Below, piece by piece: positions 36,276-45,938 of a stretch of 64,000 bases of DNA. The DNA lies in the NCBI RefSeq assembly GCF_009826935.1, contig NZ_WUMN01000003.1:496001-560000 (forward strand), given 5' to 3'. The stretch comes from Flavobacterium sp. Sd200. GTDB taxonomy: Bacteria; Bacteroidota; Bacteroidia; Flavobacteriales; Flavobacteriaceae. The notes beneath the pieces were generated by a model, which ran no database searches, was not told where the DNA came from, and was given only the letters and a program-made list of their open reading frames with translations. A program made the position numbers and the translations under genes. Numbering within the stretch: the stretch's first letter is position 1; each line of letters starts with the position of its first letter.

Positions 36276-37802
36276 TTAATGTTTGAAATGACGGGTACCT
36301 GTAAATACCATAGACACTCCGTTTTCATTACAATAATTAATACTCAGCTCATCTTTTATCGATCCGCCCGGCTGTACAACAGCAGTTATTCCGGCATTTT
36401 TGGCAAGCTCAACACAATCCGGGAAAGGGAAAAATGCATCGCTGGCCATAACGGCGCCTTCAAGGCTAAAGTTAAAAGAACCTGCTTTTTCTACGGCATG
36501 CCTTAATGCATCTACGCGCGATGTTTCGCCTGTGCCCGATGCTAACAGTTGCTTGTTCTTTGCAAACACGATAGTGTTCGATTTTGTGTGCTTGCAAACC
36601 TTAGAGGCAAATACAAGATCTTCAACTTCCTGCTCTGTAGGGGCAGTAATTGTAACGGTCTTAAAGTGCTCTTTATTGTCGGTAATATTGTCTCTATCCT
36701 GTACAAGAAGTCCGTTAAGGCATGTACGAACCTGTTTTTCAGGCAATGCAACGTCATGTTGTACAAGTATAATTCGGTTCTTTTTTTCTTCTAAAATTGC
36801 CACAGCATCATCGTCATAGGCAGGAGCAATAACCACTTCGCAGAATAGTTTAGTGATCTCTTCGGCAGCAGCCCTGTCAATTTTAGTGTTGGTAATAAGT
36901 ACTCCGCCAAAAGCAGATGTTGGGTCGCCTGCAAGAGCGTCAAGATAGGCTTCTTTAACTGTTTCTCTTGTAGCTATACCACAGGCATTGTTGTGCTTAA
37001 GTATGGCAAATGTTGGGGCGTCGTTTTTAAACTCGGCAATAAGGTTAACGGCAGCGTCTACATCAAGCAGGTTGTTGTAAGAAAGCTCTTTGCCATGAAG
37101 TTTAGAGAACATTTTATCGAACTCGCCAAAGAAAAAGCCTTTTTGATGTGGGTTTTCGCCATAGCGCAATACCTGTCCGTTTGCAACGCTTTCTTTATAG
37201 TAAGTTTCGTTAGTATTGAAGTAGTTAAAAATTGCAGTATCGTAGTGAGACGATGTGTGGAACGCTTTAGTAGCAAACAGCCTGCGCTCTTCTAATGTTG
37301 TAGCGCAATTGTTGTTGGTAATGGTTTCCAGGAACAGTGCGTAATCATCTACAGAGGCTACAATTACTGTGTCTTTAAAATTTTTGGCAGCAGCACGAAT
37401 TAGTGATATACCGCCTATGTCTATTTTCTCTATAATATCAGCTTCAGAAGCACCCGATGCAACCGTTTTTTCAAAAGGATATAGGTCTACAATAACCAGG
37501 TCTATCTGCGGTATGTTGTACTCGGTCATTTGCTGTACGTCTCCCTCGTGGTCCTGGCGGTTAAGGATGCCTCCAAATACTTTAGGGTGAAGTGTTTTAA
37601 CCCTGCCGCCAAGTATAGACGGGTATGAAGTTACATCTTCTACAGGTACTACAGGAATGCCAAGATCTTTGATAAAAGTCTCTGTACCTCCGGTAGAATA
37701 TAGGGTTACGCCATGCTCGTGTAATTTTTGTACAATGGGCTCAAGGCCGTCTTTACTGAATACCGATATTAAGGCAGATGAAATGGTTTTTGCAGTGCTC
37801 AT
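36276..37802 (-). CDS. purH: Bifunctional AICAR transformylase/IMP cyclohydrolase PurH
   Basis: Last two steps of purine synthesis: formylation of AICAR and ring closure to IMP. It is 508 residues long. The N-terminal MGS-like cyclohydrolase domain begins ALISVFSKDGLEPIVQKLHE and holds STGGTETFIKDLGIPV. The transformylase domain has RYGENPHQKGFF and the catalytic AILKHNNACGIA. It lies upstream of mreB on the same strand with a 62-bp gap containing an mreB -7 box. Its own promoter is at 37827-37858. Confidence 0.97.
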   Translation of the reverse strand: MSTAKTISSALISVFSKDGLEPIVQKLHEHGVTLYSTGGTETFIKDLGIPVVPVEDVTSYPSILGGRVKTLHPKVFGGILNRQDHEGDVQQMTEYNIPQIDLVIVDLYPFEKTVASGASEADIIEKIDIGGISLIRAAAKNFKDTVIVASVDDYALFLETITNNNCATTLEERRLFATKAFHTSSHYDTAIFNYFNTNETYYKESVANGQVLRYGENPHQKGFFFGEFDKMFSKLHGKELSYNNLLDVDAAVNLIAEFKNDAPTFAILKHNNACGIATRETVKEAYLDALAGDPTSAFGGVLITNTKIDRAAAEEITKLFCEVVIAPAYDDDAVAILEEKKNRIILVQHDVALPEKQVRTCLNGLLVQDRDNITDNKEHFKTVTITAPTEQEVEDLVFASKVCKHTKSNTIVFAKNKQLLASGTGETSRVDALRHAVEKAGSFNFSLEGAVMASDAFFPFPDCVELAKNAGITAVVQPGGSIKDELSINYCNENGVSMVFTGTRHFKH

Positions 37803-37826
37803 TTGTTGTGTGTTTTAATAAGGGTG

Positions 37827-37858
37827 CAAAAGTAGTTATTGTACAGTTAACATTCAAA
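37827..37858 (-). promoter_or_regulatory. purH promoter
   Basis: Read on the minus strand: TTTG (complement of CAAA 37855-37858), a 20-bp spacer, then TACTTTTG (complement of CAAAAGTA 37827-37834), the Bacteroidota consensus. The start point would be near 37820, about 18 nt before the purH ATG. Confidence 0.75.
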
Positions 37859-37960
37859 GCCGCAGGTGCTAAATTTTATTAAAATGAAAAATTTTTGCCG
37901 TATGGTTTTCAGGGTTTTAAAAAAATGCTCAATTTTACAGGAGTCAATACATTTTTTGCC

Positions 37961-39214
37961 ATGCTGCTTTACCTTCGACTGCTAAAAGAAAGCTTTGCTT
38001 TTGCCATGAATGCCCTTACCAATAACAAGCTGCGAACGTTTTTGTCGCTGCTTGGGGTTACTATTGGTATTTTTTCGATTATAGCAGTGCTTGCAGCGGT
38101 AGATTCTCTCGATCATAAAATTAAACAGGATCTTAATAAGGTAGATAAAAACACCATGTATCTTAAAAGGTTTTCGTTTGGCCCGACCGATGTTCCGCGA
38201 TGGAAAGTGCAACAATTCCCTAACGTTACTTACGACGAATATCAATACCTGAAAAGTTCGGTGCCTACAGTGCAAACCATGGCTTTCCAGATGTTCACGA
38301 AATCCGAGATCATTAGGTATGAAGACAAATCGGCAACGGGCGTAAATGTAATTCCGGTATCTTTTGAATTTTTAGATATTCAGTCGGTAGATATAGAGTA
38401 CGGTCGTTTTTATAATGAATCAGAATCGAACTCGGGCAGTGCCGTTGTGGTGCTTGGTTATGAAATTGCACAAACGCTTTTTGGCAGTACTAATGCCCTC
38501 GAAAAAAAGGTGCGCATATACGGGCAGCGATTTACGGTTATTGGTGTGCTTAAAAAACAGGGGTCGGCCTCTATGGGCATGCCCAGTAACGATACATCGG
38601 TAATGCTTCCTGTAAACTTTTTGCGCCGCATGTATGGCGATCATAACAGTTTTATGACTCCTATTATAATTATAAAACCTCTTAGCGGTGCCGACCCCGA
38701 AGAGGCTAAAGCCCAGATTACTCAAAAGCTCCGTGCCTACAGAGGGATAAAGCAGGGAGAGATAAGTAATTTTATGATCGATATATTATCGTCTTTTACA
38801 GAGGTTATAGATAATATTGTGGGAGTAATGAATGTGGCTGGATGGGTAATCAGCGGTTTCTCTTTACTGGTGGGGGGCTTCGGTATTGCCAACATTATGT
38901 TTGTTTCGGTAAAAGAACGTACCAATATTATAGGAATTCAAAAATCGTTAGGGGCAAAGAACCGTTTTATTCTCATGCAGTTTCTGTTTGAGGCTGTACT
39001 GCTTTCGCTGGTTGGTGGGGTAGTGGGGCTTATTATGGTGTGGGGCTGTGCTACTATTGCCTCCGGCATACTCGATTTTGAATTTATACTAAGCCCGGCC
39101 AATGTTTTGCTTGGTACAGGTCTTTCGGCAATAATTGGATTACTATCGGGTATACTTCCTGCCATTTCTGCGGCAAAGCTCGATCCGGTAGAGGCTATAA
39201 GGAGCGGAATGTAA
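37961..39214 (+). CDS. ABC transporter permease, MacB/FtsX type
   Basis: A 417-residue inner-membrane permease with the MacB topology: one N-terminal helix (about 20-45, NNKLRTFLSLLGVTIGIFSII), a periplasmic MacB-PCD domain, and three C-terminal FtsX helices (VAGWVISGFSLLVGGFGIANIM, then two more). I chose the ATG at 37961; the frame extends 22 codons further upstream to 37895 without family-like sequence. The ATPase partner is not adjacent. The usual substrates of this class are lipoproteins, small molecules or mechanical coupling to wall enzymes. Confidence 0.92.
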   Translation: MLLYLRLLKESFAFAMNALTNNKLRTFLSLLGVTIGIFSIIAVLAAVDSLDHKIKQDLNKVDKNTMYLKRFSFGPTDVPRWKVQQFPNVTYDEYQYLKSSVPTVQTMAFQMFTKSEIIRYEDKSATGVNVIPVSFEFLDIQSVDIEYGRFYNESESNSGSAVVVLGYEIAQTLFGSTNALEKKVRIYGQRFTVIGVLKKQGSASMGMPSNDTSVMLPVNFLRRMYGDHNSFMTPIIIIKPLSGADPEEAKAQITQKLRAYRGIKQGEISNFMIDILSSFTEVIDNIVGVMNVAGWVISGFSLLVGGFGIANIMFVSVKERTNIIGIQKSLGAKNRFILMQFLFEAVLLSLVGGVVGLIMVWGCATIASGILDFEFILSPANVLLGTGLSAIIGLLSGILPAISAAKLDPVEAIRSGM

Positions 39215-39567
39215 AAATTCCTTGTCTTAATATCTATACTATCCCTAATTATTTTCTTAAAACAAAATATCAAATTCTTTTATTTAACATTTAAAAAGGT
39301 GTTTTGTCGATTATTTTAAACTTATTGTCGATGAAATTGACTTTTTTAACTTTTTTTTAACGAGATTTTATGTATAAAAGTTAAAAAACAATGCGTGCAT
39401 ATAAGGTGGTTTTTTGAGCAGTTTGTTAAAAAACACATATTTATGTTAAATTGTATTGATAAATAACAATTTGTAAAATGGTGTTTATGATAATATGCTA
39501 ATTAAATTAACATTGATTTAATAGTATATTAAAATTTTTAACTTTAAAAACATAAAACCACTTTGCT
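39215..39567. other. AT-rich intergenic region before the giant T9SS protein gene
   Basis: 353 bp without a gene. It holds a 13-bp perfect inverted repeat TTTTTTAACTTTT / AAAAGTTAAAAAA (39342-39354 and 39376-39388), possibly a terminator for the permease gene. A second, smaller one is AAATTGT / ACAATTT (39448-39454, 39466-39472). TTGTCGAT occurs twice (near 39305 and 39327). I find no convincing TTTG/TAnnTTTG promoter pair. Confidence 0.6.
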
Positions 39568-42500
39568 ATGACAGATAATTATCTTCTGGCCTTATCCACA
39601 ATAAGGCACTTGCGGTGTTATGGCTATGCTAAAAATCTGCCGCCCAACCCGTTTTTTAAATTTGCTAAACAGCCATATTTTATGGCAGTGTTATTCATTA
39701 CGCTCTTTAACAGTGCATTTGCCCAAACAGATTCCTGTGCAAGTGCTCCAACCCTCACCGTAGGTACCAGTTGTACAACTACTAATTATAATGTTACTTC
39801 GACATTTACAGATAGTGGCCCTGCACCCACATGTACAGGTACATCATACAGAGACGGATGGTATAAATTTACAACATCGGCAACACAAAATATTGTAACC
39901 ATTACTGCTACAAGTAATCGTGTATTGGGGTTGGCTATTTATAGCGGTAGCTGCAGCGGCACATCTGTAGCATGTACAATACCGGGCACTGCAAATGCAA
40001 CATTAGTAACGGCAGTATTGCCTTCTACAACTTATTATTTAAGGCTCATGAGAACCAATAACAGCGGTTCTAATAATATGACGGGTACTGTTTGTGTTAC
40101 AGGAGCTAATGGGCAATTGCTTACTTACTCCGGTGGTAACGCGGGTACTCTTTATACGGCTACAGAGCCAACAGCATCTACAGCAACATTATGCCCAGTA
40201 ACATTAACGGCCAACGTACCCGCCGGATACTGGATATCAGGTATCAAGGCTTACTACAGCATGACATCGGTAAATGCCCAAAATGCTTATGTAGAGGAGC
40301 AGCGTTCACTACTGTATTCTCCCACTTTATCTGCCGGAGAATCTACCGTAACGCAAGGTGTAGGAGATGCACCTGGTACATATAATTATGAGAGGAATAT
40401 AACCTTCGCTAATTATGCTACCGGAAACGTAGATATACAACTAAGATCATGGCGCACCTGGGGTGGCAATGCGAATAGCTGCAATAGTACTTATGCTTTT
40501 GTTGTTAATAATAGTTATAGGTTAATTGTTTCTTATGAGCCTATTCCGTCTTGTGGGCCTGTCATTGGCACAACAGCGGCAATAACATCGTCAACATCAG
40601 CAAACATCAGTTGGTCTGCACCAACCGTAGGTTCTCCAACGGGCTATCAGTATGCGGTAACAACATCGTCTACGGCTCCGTCGTCGGGCACTGTTGTAAC
40701 GGCTACATCTGTATCGGGGGTTACAATAACACCAAATGCTACAAACTATGTGTGGGTACGATCTGATTGTTCAGGAACGTACAGTTCATGGACGAGTTAT
40801 TCTTTTTATGCGGGCTACTGCACACCTGCCCCTGCAAGCGTAGATGGCTCAGGATTGACCAATGTTACCATTGGAACAATAAACAATACTACCGGAGCCG
40901 AAACAGGCAACTATGGCGATTACAGCGCTCAGGTAGTTAATATAGGTCAGGGGGTTGCACAGCCTTTTAGCCTGACTTTTTCTACTGATGGATTGGATTA
41001 CAATACTAAAATATGGATAGACTGGAATAACGACTATGATTTTAATGATGCAGGGGAAGAAGTATTTAGCGGTATATCTACTGAGGCTGTTCCTTCAACT
41101 TTATCAGGGACTTTTACAGTTCCGCTTACTGCATCTTTAGGCAATCACAGGCTAAGGATAGGCTCTCATGACGACCCTGAATATGGTGCATTGGTACCTT
41201 GCTATGTAGGTACTTATGGTAGTTATGAAGATTATACTGTAAATGTAACGCCTCCGCCAACATGTTTTGTGCCAACAGGGCTCACAGTAACATCTAACTC
41301 TGCTACTTCGGCTACGATTTCGTGGACAGCTTCTGCAAGTTCATCGGCTGTGTCCTACCAATATGCATATTCTACAACAAATGATGTGTCGGGTGCTACT
41401 ACGAACACAACAACGTCTTTAAGTGCTTCTGTAACCGGGCTTGCGCCTAACCAGACTTATTATGTGTGGGTTAGGACTAATTGCGGCGTTACAGATGGTT
41501 ACAGCGAATGGGCTGCTTATTCTTTTTACAACGGATACTGTATCCCTTCAGCTAATGATACATCTGCTTATATTGCTAATTTTACTACAACAGGTGGCAT
41601 AACAAACGTTGCAAACACTACGACGGCTTCGGCAGGGGGCTATGGCAATTATACCTCTCAGGTAATCAGTCAGGTTGCGGGTGATAGTGTAAACTATTCG
41701 GCATCTTTCGGGCCGTCTGGTGAAACCCTTGGTTTTGCAATTTGGGTTGACTGGAATAACGACCTTGATTTTAACGATTCGGGCGAACAGGTTTTTGTTT
41801 CGTCAACCTATGGCACTGCCTTTAGTGGAGCAATAACTATTCCTGCCGGAACGCCTCTTGGAAACTATAGGGTGCGCGTACTTGCAGATTATTGGGATGG
41901 CTCGCCAGACAGTGCCTGTAGCTTTTATAACGATTTTGGCGATCTTTGGGGTGAGGCCGAAGACTATACCATTGCTGTGGTTACACCTCCTTCGTGCTAT
42001 GTACCTACTGCATTGGCGGCGTCTTTCTCTGGTACTACCGGGGCTTTTAGCTGGGCTGCCCCATCGCTTGGAACAGCGCCTGTAGGTTATGAATATGTTT
42101 TAAGTACTACAGATGCTACTCCTACAGGCAGTGGCACAGCTGTAAGCACTACATCCTTCTCTGATACGGTTACCCTTAATACTACATATTATTTATATGT
42201 GCGTTCTAATTGTGGTAGCGGAGATTACAGTACATGGGCATCGGCTTCTTTTTACACGGGCTACTGCACACCGTCATCTAACGATGCTGATTATTACATT
42301 GCTAATTTTACAACTACAGGAGGCTTAACTAACGTTGCAAATGCAACTGCTTATTCTGTTAATGGATATGGTAACTATACCTCTCAGGTAATAAGTCAGG
42401 CTGCGGGTGGTGCAGTCAATTTTACAACTTCGTTTGGTGCTTCGGCTTCTGATACTTTTGGTTTTGGCGTTTGGATAGACTGGAACAACGATTATGATTT

Positions 42501-45129
42501 TAATGACGCAGGAGAGCAAATATTTATATCAGACGATTATGAAAGTTCTTTTAGCGGAATAATAAACGTACCGGTCGGAACACCAATAGGTAATTACAGA
42601 ATGAGGATACTGGCAGATTATCTTGAAGCTATACCGAATTCGTGTTCTATTTACAATGACTTTGGGGATATGTTTGGCGAAGGTGAGGATTATACTTTTG
42701 CAGTAGTTAGCGAGCCTACCTGTTATGCTCCTACTGCACTGAGTGCATTATTCTCGGGTACTACGGGTACTTTTAGCTGGACGGCACCTGCACAGGGCAC
42801 CACACCTGCAGGCTACGAATATGTGCTCAGCACAACGGCAGGTACACCTACGGGTAGCGGAACATCTACTGCAACAACTTCGTTTGTATCTACAGTTGCA
42901 TTAAATACCAATTATTACCTATACGTAAGGACAGATTGCGGTAGTGGCGATTTCAGTGCATGGGCGCAGGCATCGTTCTATACGGGGTATTGTGCGGCTT
43001 CTTCAACAGGTGGCAATGCCTATCGCATTACTGCTTTTTCTACTACGGGAGGTGTTGCAAATATAACCAATACAGGTAACGGCTATTCTGCCGGAGGATA
43101 TGGAAACTTTACAGCTCAAAGTGCCAGTAATTATCAGGGTGCAGTAACTAATTTTGCTGTTACTACCTTCAATACGGCAAATACTTATGGTGTAAATATC
43201 TGGATAGACTGGAATGATGATTACTTTTTCTCTGATTCAGAAAGGGTTTATGCATCTGCCGGATATGTGTCGAGTCCAACAGGAAGTTTTACGGTTCCGG
43301 CAACGGCAGCTGTGGGTAACCATAGGCTTAGGTTACGCTCTAATTACTGGGAGCAAAACCCATCTGCATGTGGTGTTGCCGAAACAGGCGAAACTGAAGA
43401 TTATACATTTACCGTTTTAGCTCCGTGCTATACCTGGACAGGTGCTACAAGTACAGCCTGGGCTACCCCAGGCAACTGGTGTGGCGGTTTAGTACCAACA
43501 GCTACAAGCAATGTAACTATTGCCAACGTTGCCAATGCTCCTGTTATTGCAGCAGGTACAATAGCAACAGTACACAATCTTACAGTTAGTACTGGAGCTT
43601 CTTTAACTGTTAACTCCGGTGCTACGCTCAGCGTAGATAATATTTTAATAACTAATGGTGCTGTAACGGTTCAAAATAACGGGGCACTTATACAGGGAGC
43701 CTCTGCTACTGTAAATAATAATAACGGTGAAATTATTGTAGTTAAAAACAGCAACCCATTATTCAGGTTAGACTATATTTTGTGGTCTTCACCTGTAAGC
43801 GGCACACAAACCCTTGGAGAGTTCTCACCACAAACCACGGTAGGCCGTTTCTATGAGTATGGTATTGATGCAGGAGTGGAGCAATATCTGATCGTTCCTC
43901 CAACCACTACCTTTACAGCGGCTAAGGGCTACCTTATCCGTATGCCAAACGGCAACCTTTCGGTTCCGGGTTATAATGCAGGCAGCACCTCATACAGCTA
44001 CATAGGAAGCTTTGTGGGTACACCGAACAACGGTAATGTAAGCATCCTTGCCTCTACGGCAGGCGACCGCTACACCGCAGTAGGTAATCCTTACCCATCG
44101 CCAATAAGCGTTGTAGACTTCTTTAACGGCAACAGTGGTGTTATAGACGCTACCTCATCGCTATACTTCTGGAGGAAGAAGAACAACTCGGCTACTTCGT
44201 CTTATGCCTCATTGAACCTTACAGGCTTTACAGCCAACCAAAGCCAGTCGGCAGACGGTACAGGAGGACAGGGACAGTCAGGCTTCTATCCTAACAGTGG
44301 CCAGGATTATAACTTAGGCTGGATCATATCGCAGGGTCAGGGCTTCTTTGTTCAAACCAAATCAGCGCCAACAGCTACGCATATTACCTTTACCAACAGC
44401 ATGAGGAGGTCAGCACCAACCAATGGTCAGCAGTCATTCTTCAGGACCGGAGCCCCTGTCATGTCACGCTACTGGTTAAACCTTACCGATACCCAGGGAG
44501 GCTTTAGCCAGGCACTTGTTGCCTACAGCGAAAACACCACTATGGGCTTAGACTATGGTTATGACGGTAAGATGCTGAACGATGGCGGCAGGGTAGCCTT
44601 ATACTCTGTAGCTGAAGCTACGAACCTTAGCATACAGGCAAGGAGTTCGTTTACAGCAACCGATGTTGTTCCTATGGGCTTTACAGCCTTGGCAGCAGGC
44701 CAGTACACTATTGCTATAGACCGCAAAGACGGCCTGTTTGACGAAGGCCAGGAGATCTACCTAAAAGACAACCTTCTGGGTACAGTAACCAGCCTTGAAG
44801 AGGCTTACACCTTTACCAGCGAGGCCGGTACGTTTAACGGCAGGTTTGAGGTGGTATATGCAGCCAGCCCATCATTGGGAGATGACGACCATAGCTTAAA
44901 TGCCAACAGTGTTATGGTATTCAAGCAAGGCAATGGCATAGCCATCAACACAGGCTCAGCTACAATGAAGAGTGTAACGATCTACGACATACGTGGGCGT
45001 CAGCTATATACCAGGTCAGGCATCAATGCAACAGAGACAGTTGTAAGTAGCCTACAGGTAGAACAGCAGGTGCTTATTGTAGAGGTTGACACTGTAAAAG
45101 GAAAAGTCAGCAAACGCATAATTTTCTAA
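39568..45129 (+). CDS. Giant T9SS-exported FN3/GEVED-repeat protein
   Basis: A 1853-residue secreted, probably surface-attached protein. An unusually long N-terminus precedes the signal core (VLFITLFNSAFA-Q, cleavage near 53). Order: a jelly-roll/PPC-like domain (about 55-190), a second beta domain (to about 320), then alternating fibronectin type III and GEVED domains. Four GEVED units are marked by IWIDWNNDYDFNDAGEE, IWVDWNNDLDFNDSGEQ, VWIDWNNDYDFNDAGEQ and IWIDWNDDYFFSDSE. A beta-helix-like region (1290-1395), a large beta domain and a C-terminal sorting domain with VTIYDIRGRQLY ending SKRIIF follow. The Asp/Asn-rich GEVED loops suggest calcium binding. Adhesin-like use is inference. Composition shifts near 43750. 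Confidence 0.9.
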   Translation: MTDNYLLALSTIRHLRCYGYAKNLPPNPFFKFAKQPYFMAVLFITLFNSAFAQTDSCASAPTLTVGTSCTTTNYNVTSTFTDSGPAPTCTGTSYRDGWYKFTTSATQNIVTITATSNRVLGLAIYSGSCSGTSVACTIPGTANATLVTAVLPSTTYYLRLMRTNNSGSNNMTGTVCVTGANGQLLTYSGGNAGTLYTATEPTASTATLCPVTLTANVPAGYWISGIKAYYSMTSVNAQNAYVEEQRSLLYSPTLSAGESTVTQGVGDAPGTYNYERNITFANYATGNVDIQLRSWRTWGGNANSCNSTYAFVVNNSYRLIVSYEPIPSCGPVIGTTAAITSSTSANISWSAPTVGSPTGYQYAVTTSSTAPSSGTVVTATSVSGVTITPNATNYVWVRSDCSGTYSSWTSYSFYAGYCTPAPASVDGSGLTNVTIGTINNTTGAETGNYGDYSAQVVNIGQGVAQPFSLTFSTDGLDYNTKIWIDWNNDYDFNDAGEEVFSGISTEAVPSTLSGTFTVPLTASLGNHRLRIGSHDDPEYGALVPCYVGTYGSYEDYTVNVTPPPTCFVPTGLTVTSNSATSATISWTASASSSAVSYQYAYSTTNDVSGATTNTTTSLSASVTGLAPNQTYYVWVRTNCGVTDGYSEWAAYSFYNGYCIPSANDTSAYIANFTTTGGITNVANTTTASAGGYGNYTSQVISQVAGDSVNYSASFGPSGETLGFAIWVDWNNDLDFNDSGEQVFVSSTYGTAFSGAITIPAGTPLGNYRVRVLADYWDGSPDSACSFYNDFGDLWGEAEDYTIAVVTPPSCYVPTALAASFSGTTGAFSWAAPSLGTAPVGYEYVLSTTDATPTGSGTAVSTTSFSDTVTLNTTYYLYVRSNCGSGDYSTWASASFYTGYCTPSSNDADYYIANFTTTGGLTNVANATAYSVNGYGNYTSQVISQAAGGAVNFTTSFGASASDTFGFGVWIDWNNDYDFNDAGEQIFISDDYESSFSGIINVPVGTPIGNYRMRILADYLEAIPNSCSIYNDFGDMFGEGEDYTFAVVSEPTCYAPTALSALFSGTTGTFSWTAPAQGTTPAGYEYVLSTTAGTPTGSGTSTATTSFVSTVALNTNYYLYVRTDCGSGDFSAWAQASFYTGYCAASSTGGNAYRITAFSTTGGVANITNTGNGYSAGGYGNFTAQSASNYQGAVTNFAVTTFNTANTYGVNIWIDWNDDYFFSDSERVYASAGYVSSPTGSFTVPATAAVGNHRLRLRSNYWEQNPSACGVAETGETEDYTFTVLAPCYTWTGATSTAWATPGNWCGGLVPTATSNVTIANVANAPVIAAGTIATVHNLTVSTGASLTVNSGATLSVDNILITNGAVTVQNNGALIQGASATVNNNNGEIIVVKNSNPLFRLDYILWSSPVSGTQTLGEFSPQTTVGRFYEYGIDAGVEQYLIVPPTTTFTAAKGYLIRMPNGNLSVPGYNAGSTSYSYIGSFVGTPNNGNVSILASTAGDRYTAVGNPYPSPISVVDFFNGNSGVIDATSSLYFWRKKNNSATSSYASLNLTGFTANQSQSADGTGGQGQSGFYPNSGQDYNLGWIISQGQGFFVQTKSAPTATHITFTNSMRRSAPTNGQQSFFRTGAPVMSRYWLNLTDTQGGFSQALVAYSENTTMGLDYGYDGKMLNDGGRVALYSVAEATNLSIQARSSFTATDVVPMGFTALAAGQYTIAIDRKDGLFDEGQEIYLKDNLLGTVTSLEEAYTFTSEAGTFNGRFEVVYAASPSLGDDDHSLNANSVMVFKQGNGIAINTGSATMKSVTIYDIRGRQLYTRSGINATETVVSSLQVEQQVLIVEVDTVKGKVSKRIIF

Positions 45130-45163
45130 TCCCCCGGTTGCTTTAAACAAGCACCCAAAACTT

Positions 45164-45196
45164 AAATCCCCACGCAGCGCGTGGGGATTTTGTTTT
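45164..45196 (+). terminator. Terminator of the giant T9SS protein gene
   Basis: AAATCCCCACGC (45164-45175) and GCGTGGGGATTT (45179-45190) form a 12-bp GC-rich stem with a 3-nt loop, followed by TGTTTTT. Confidence 0.9.
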
Positions 45197-45246
45197 TATA
45201 GGGTCTTGATATTCAATATGAGGATTCAACCAGGCAATTCATAAAA

Positions 45247-45273
45247 AAAAGCAGCCGGATTGGGGCTGCTTTT
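45247..45273 (-). terminator. Terminator downstream of the duplicated accD tail
   Basis: AAAAGCAGCC (45247-45256) pairs with GGCTGCTTTT (45264-45273). On the minus strand it is followed by eight T (45243-45250), so it best serves the minus-strand lipoprotein cassette. Confidence 0.75.
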
Positions 45274-45297
45274 GTAATAATATCAGGAGATATTAAA

Positions 45298-45359
45298 TTA
45301 TCGTATAGGCTGATTTAGTATCAGATCCAGATAAAGGTTTACTTTATCTTTAAATTGTT
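45298..45359 (-). pseudogene. Second, diverged copy of the accD 3' end
   Basis: 62 bp aligned without gaps to the end of accD (45939-46000) with seven mismatches. On the minus strand it reads [17 protein letters not shown] and stop, identical to the true AccD C-terminus. Five differences are synonymous (Gln CAG/CAA, three Leu codons, Asp GAT/GAC). Upstream of the match the frame continues into unrelated sequence, so this is a fragment, not a working gene. A 37-codon ORF with ATG at 45411 reads through it but overlaps the lipoprotein stop. It forms a direct repeat with accD around the lipoprotein gene. Confidence 0.85.
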
Positions 45360-45404
45360 GGAACTCCAGTTTTTTTGTTTTAAAAAAGTAGCTGAATTTC
45401 AAAC

Positions 45405-45872
45405 TTACCATTTTCTCATTTTGTAAGTTATATCTTCATCTTTCGAATTGTAACCTTTAAGATGTCCGGCTAAAATAATAATTGTACTGATTTCTTCCCT
45501 CTGTTCGGTTTCAATCAGAGTCCCTTCACATTTCTGATTAAGGTCATTCAGTTGTATGATAAGAGTTTTAACCAGTTCCATACCCTTCTTTTTGTTTTCT
45601 GATTTAGCTATATTATCTAAGAAATTTTCAATTAAGATGATGCATTTTTCGACATCTTTCTGAGTGTATTTTGCTGAGCTAAATTTTATGTACTCAATCA
45701 TACCATTTCTCAAACTTTCCAGATTATTTTTTATTTCAGTATTTGGGTCTAATTTTTTAGTTAACACTGTCTCGGGTGTGGAATTATTATCTTCCTGTTT
45801 ACATGAATATCTGCAAATAAATATTAGACTGATAAAAAATAATCTTACTTTGACGTTATATGATTTTAGCAC
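45405..45872 (-). CDS. Small lipoprotein in the accD-bracketed cassette
   Basis: About 155 residues. The best start is the GTG at 45872 (mature signal core VRLFFISLIFIC, lipobox near RYSC, then KQEDNN). An upstream in-frame GTG at 45914 lies inside the accD terminator and is unlikely. The mature part is helical and charged (MIEYIKFSSAKYTQKDVEKC, LVKTLIIQLNDLNQKCEG) with no family I recognise. It is AT-rich (20 G/C in the 60 bp from 45541) compared with accD (29 in the 60 bp from 46201) and lies between two copies of the accD 3' end, so it is probably acquired. Confidence 0.7.
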   Translation of the reverse strand: MLKSYNVKVRLFFISLIFICRYSCKQEDNNSTPETVLTKKLDPNTEIKNNLESLRNGMIEYIKFSSAKYTQKDVEKCIILIENFLDNIAKSENKKKGMELVKTLIIQLNDLNQKCEGTLIETEQREEISTIIILAGHLKGYNSKDEDITYKMRKW

Positions 45873-45900
45873 CAAGATGTCATAGGGTTTTTGGTCAATA

Positions 45901-45935
45901 AAAAATCCCGACACTTACAAAAGGTCGGGATTTTT
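45901..45935 (-). terminator. accD terminator
   Basis: AAAAATCCCGAC (45901-45912) and GTCGGGATTTTT (45924-45935) form a 12-bp stem starting 3 bp after the accD stop codon. It is symmetric and T-rich on both strands. Confidence 0.88.
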
Positions 45936-45938
45936 ATT

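Noticed and set aside
40560..43420. Periodic repeats considered as CRISPR or tandem satellite
   Set aside because: They are in-frame protein-domain repeats (FN3/GEVED) with diverged DNA and no short identical repeat-spacer pattern.
45298..45411. 37-codon ORF reading through the duplicated accD tail
   Set aside because: It overlaps the lipoprotein stop codon and its upstream half has no family character; treated as a gene fragment.
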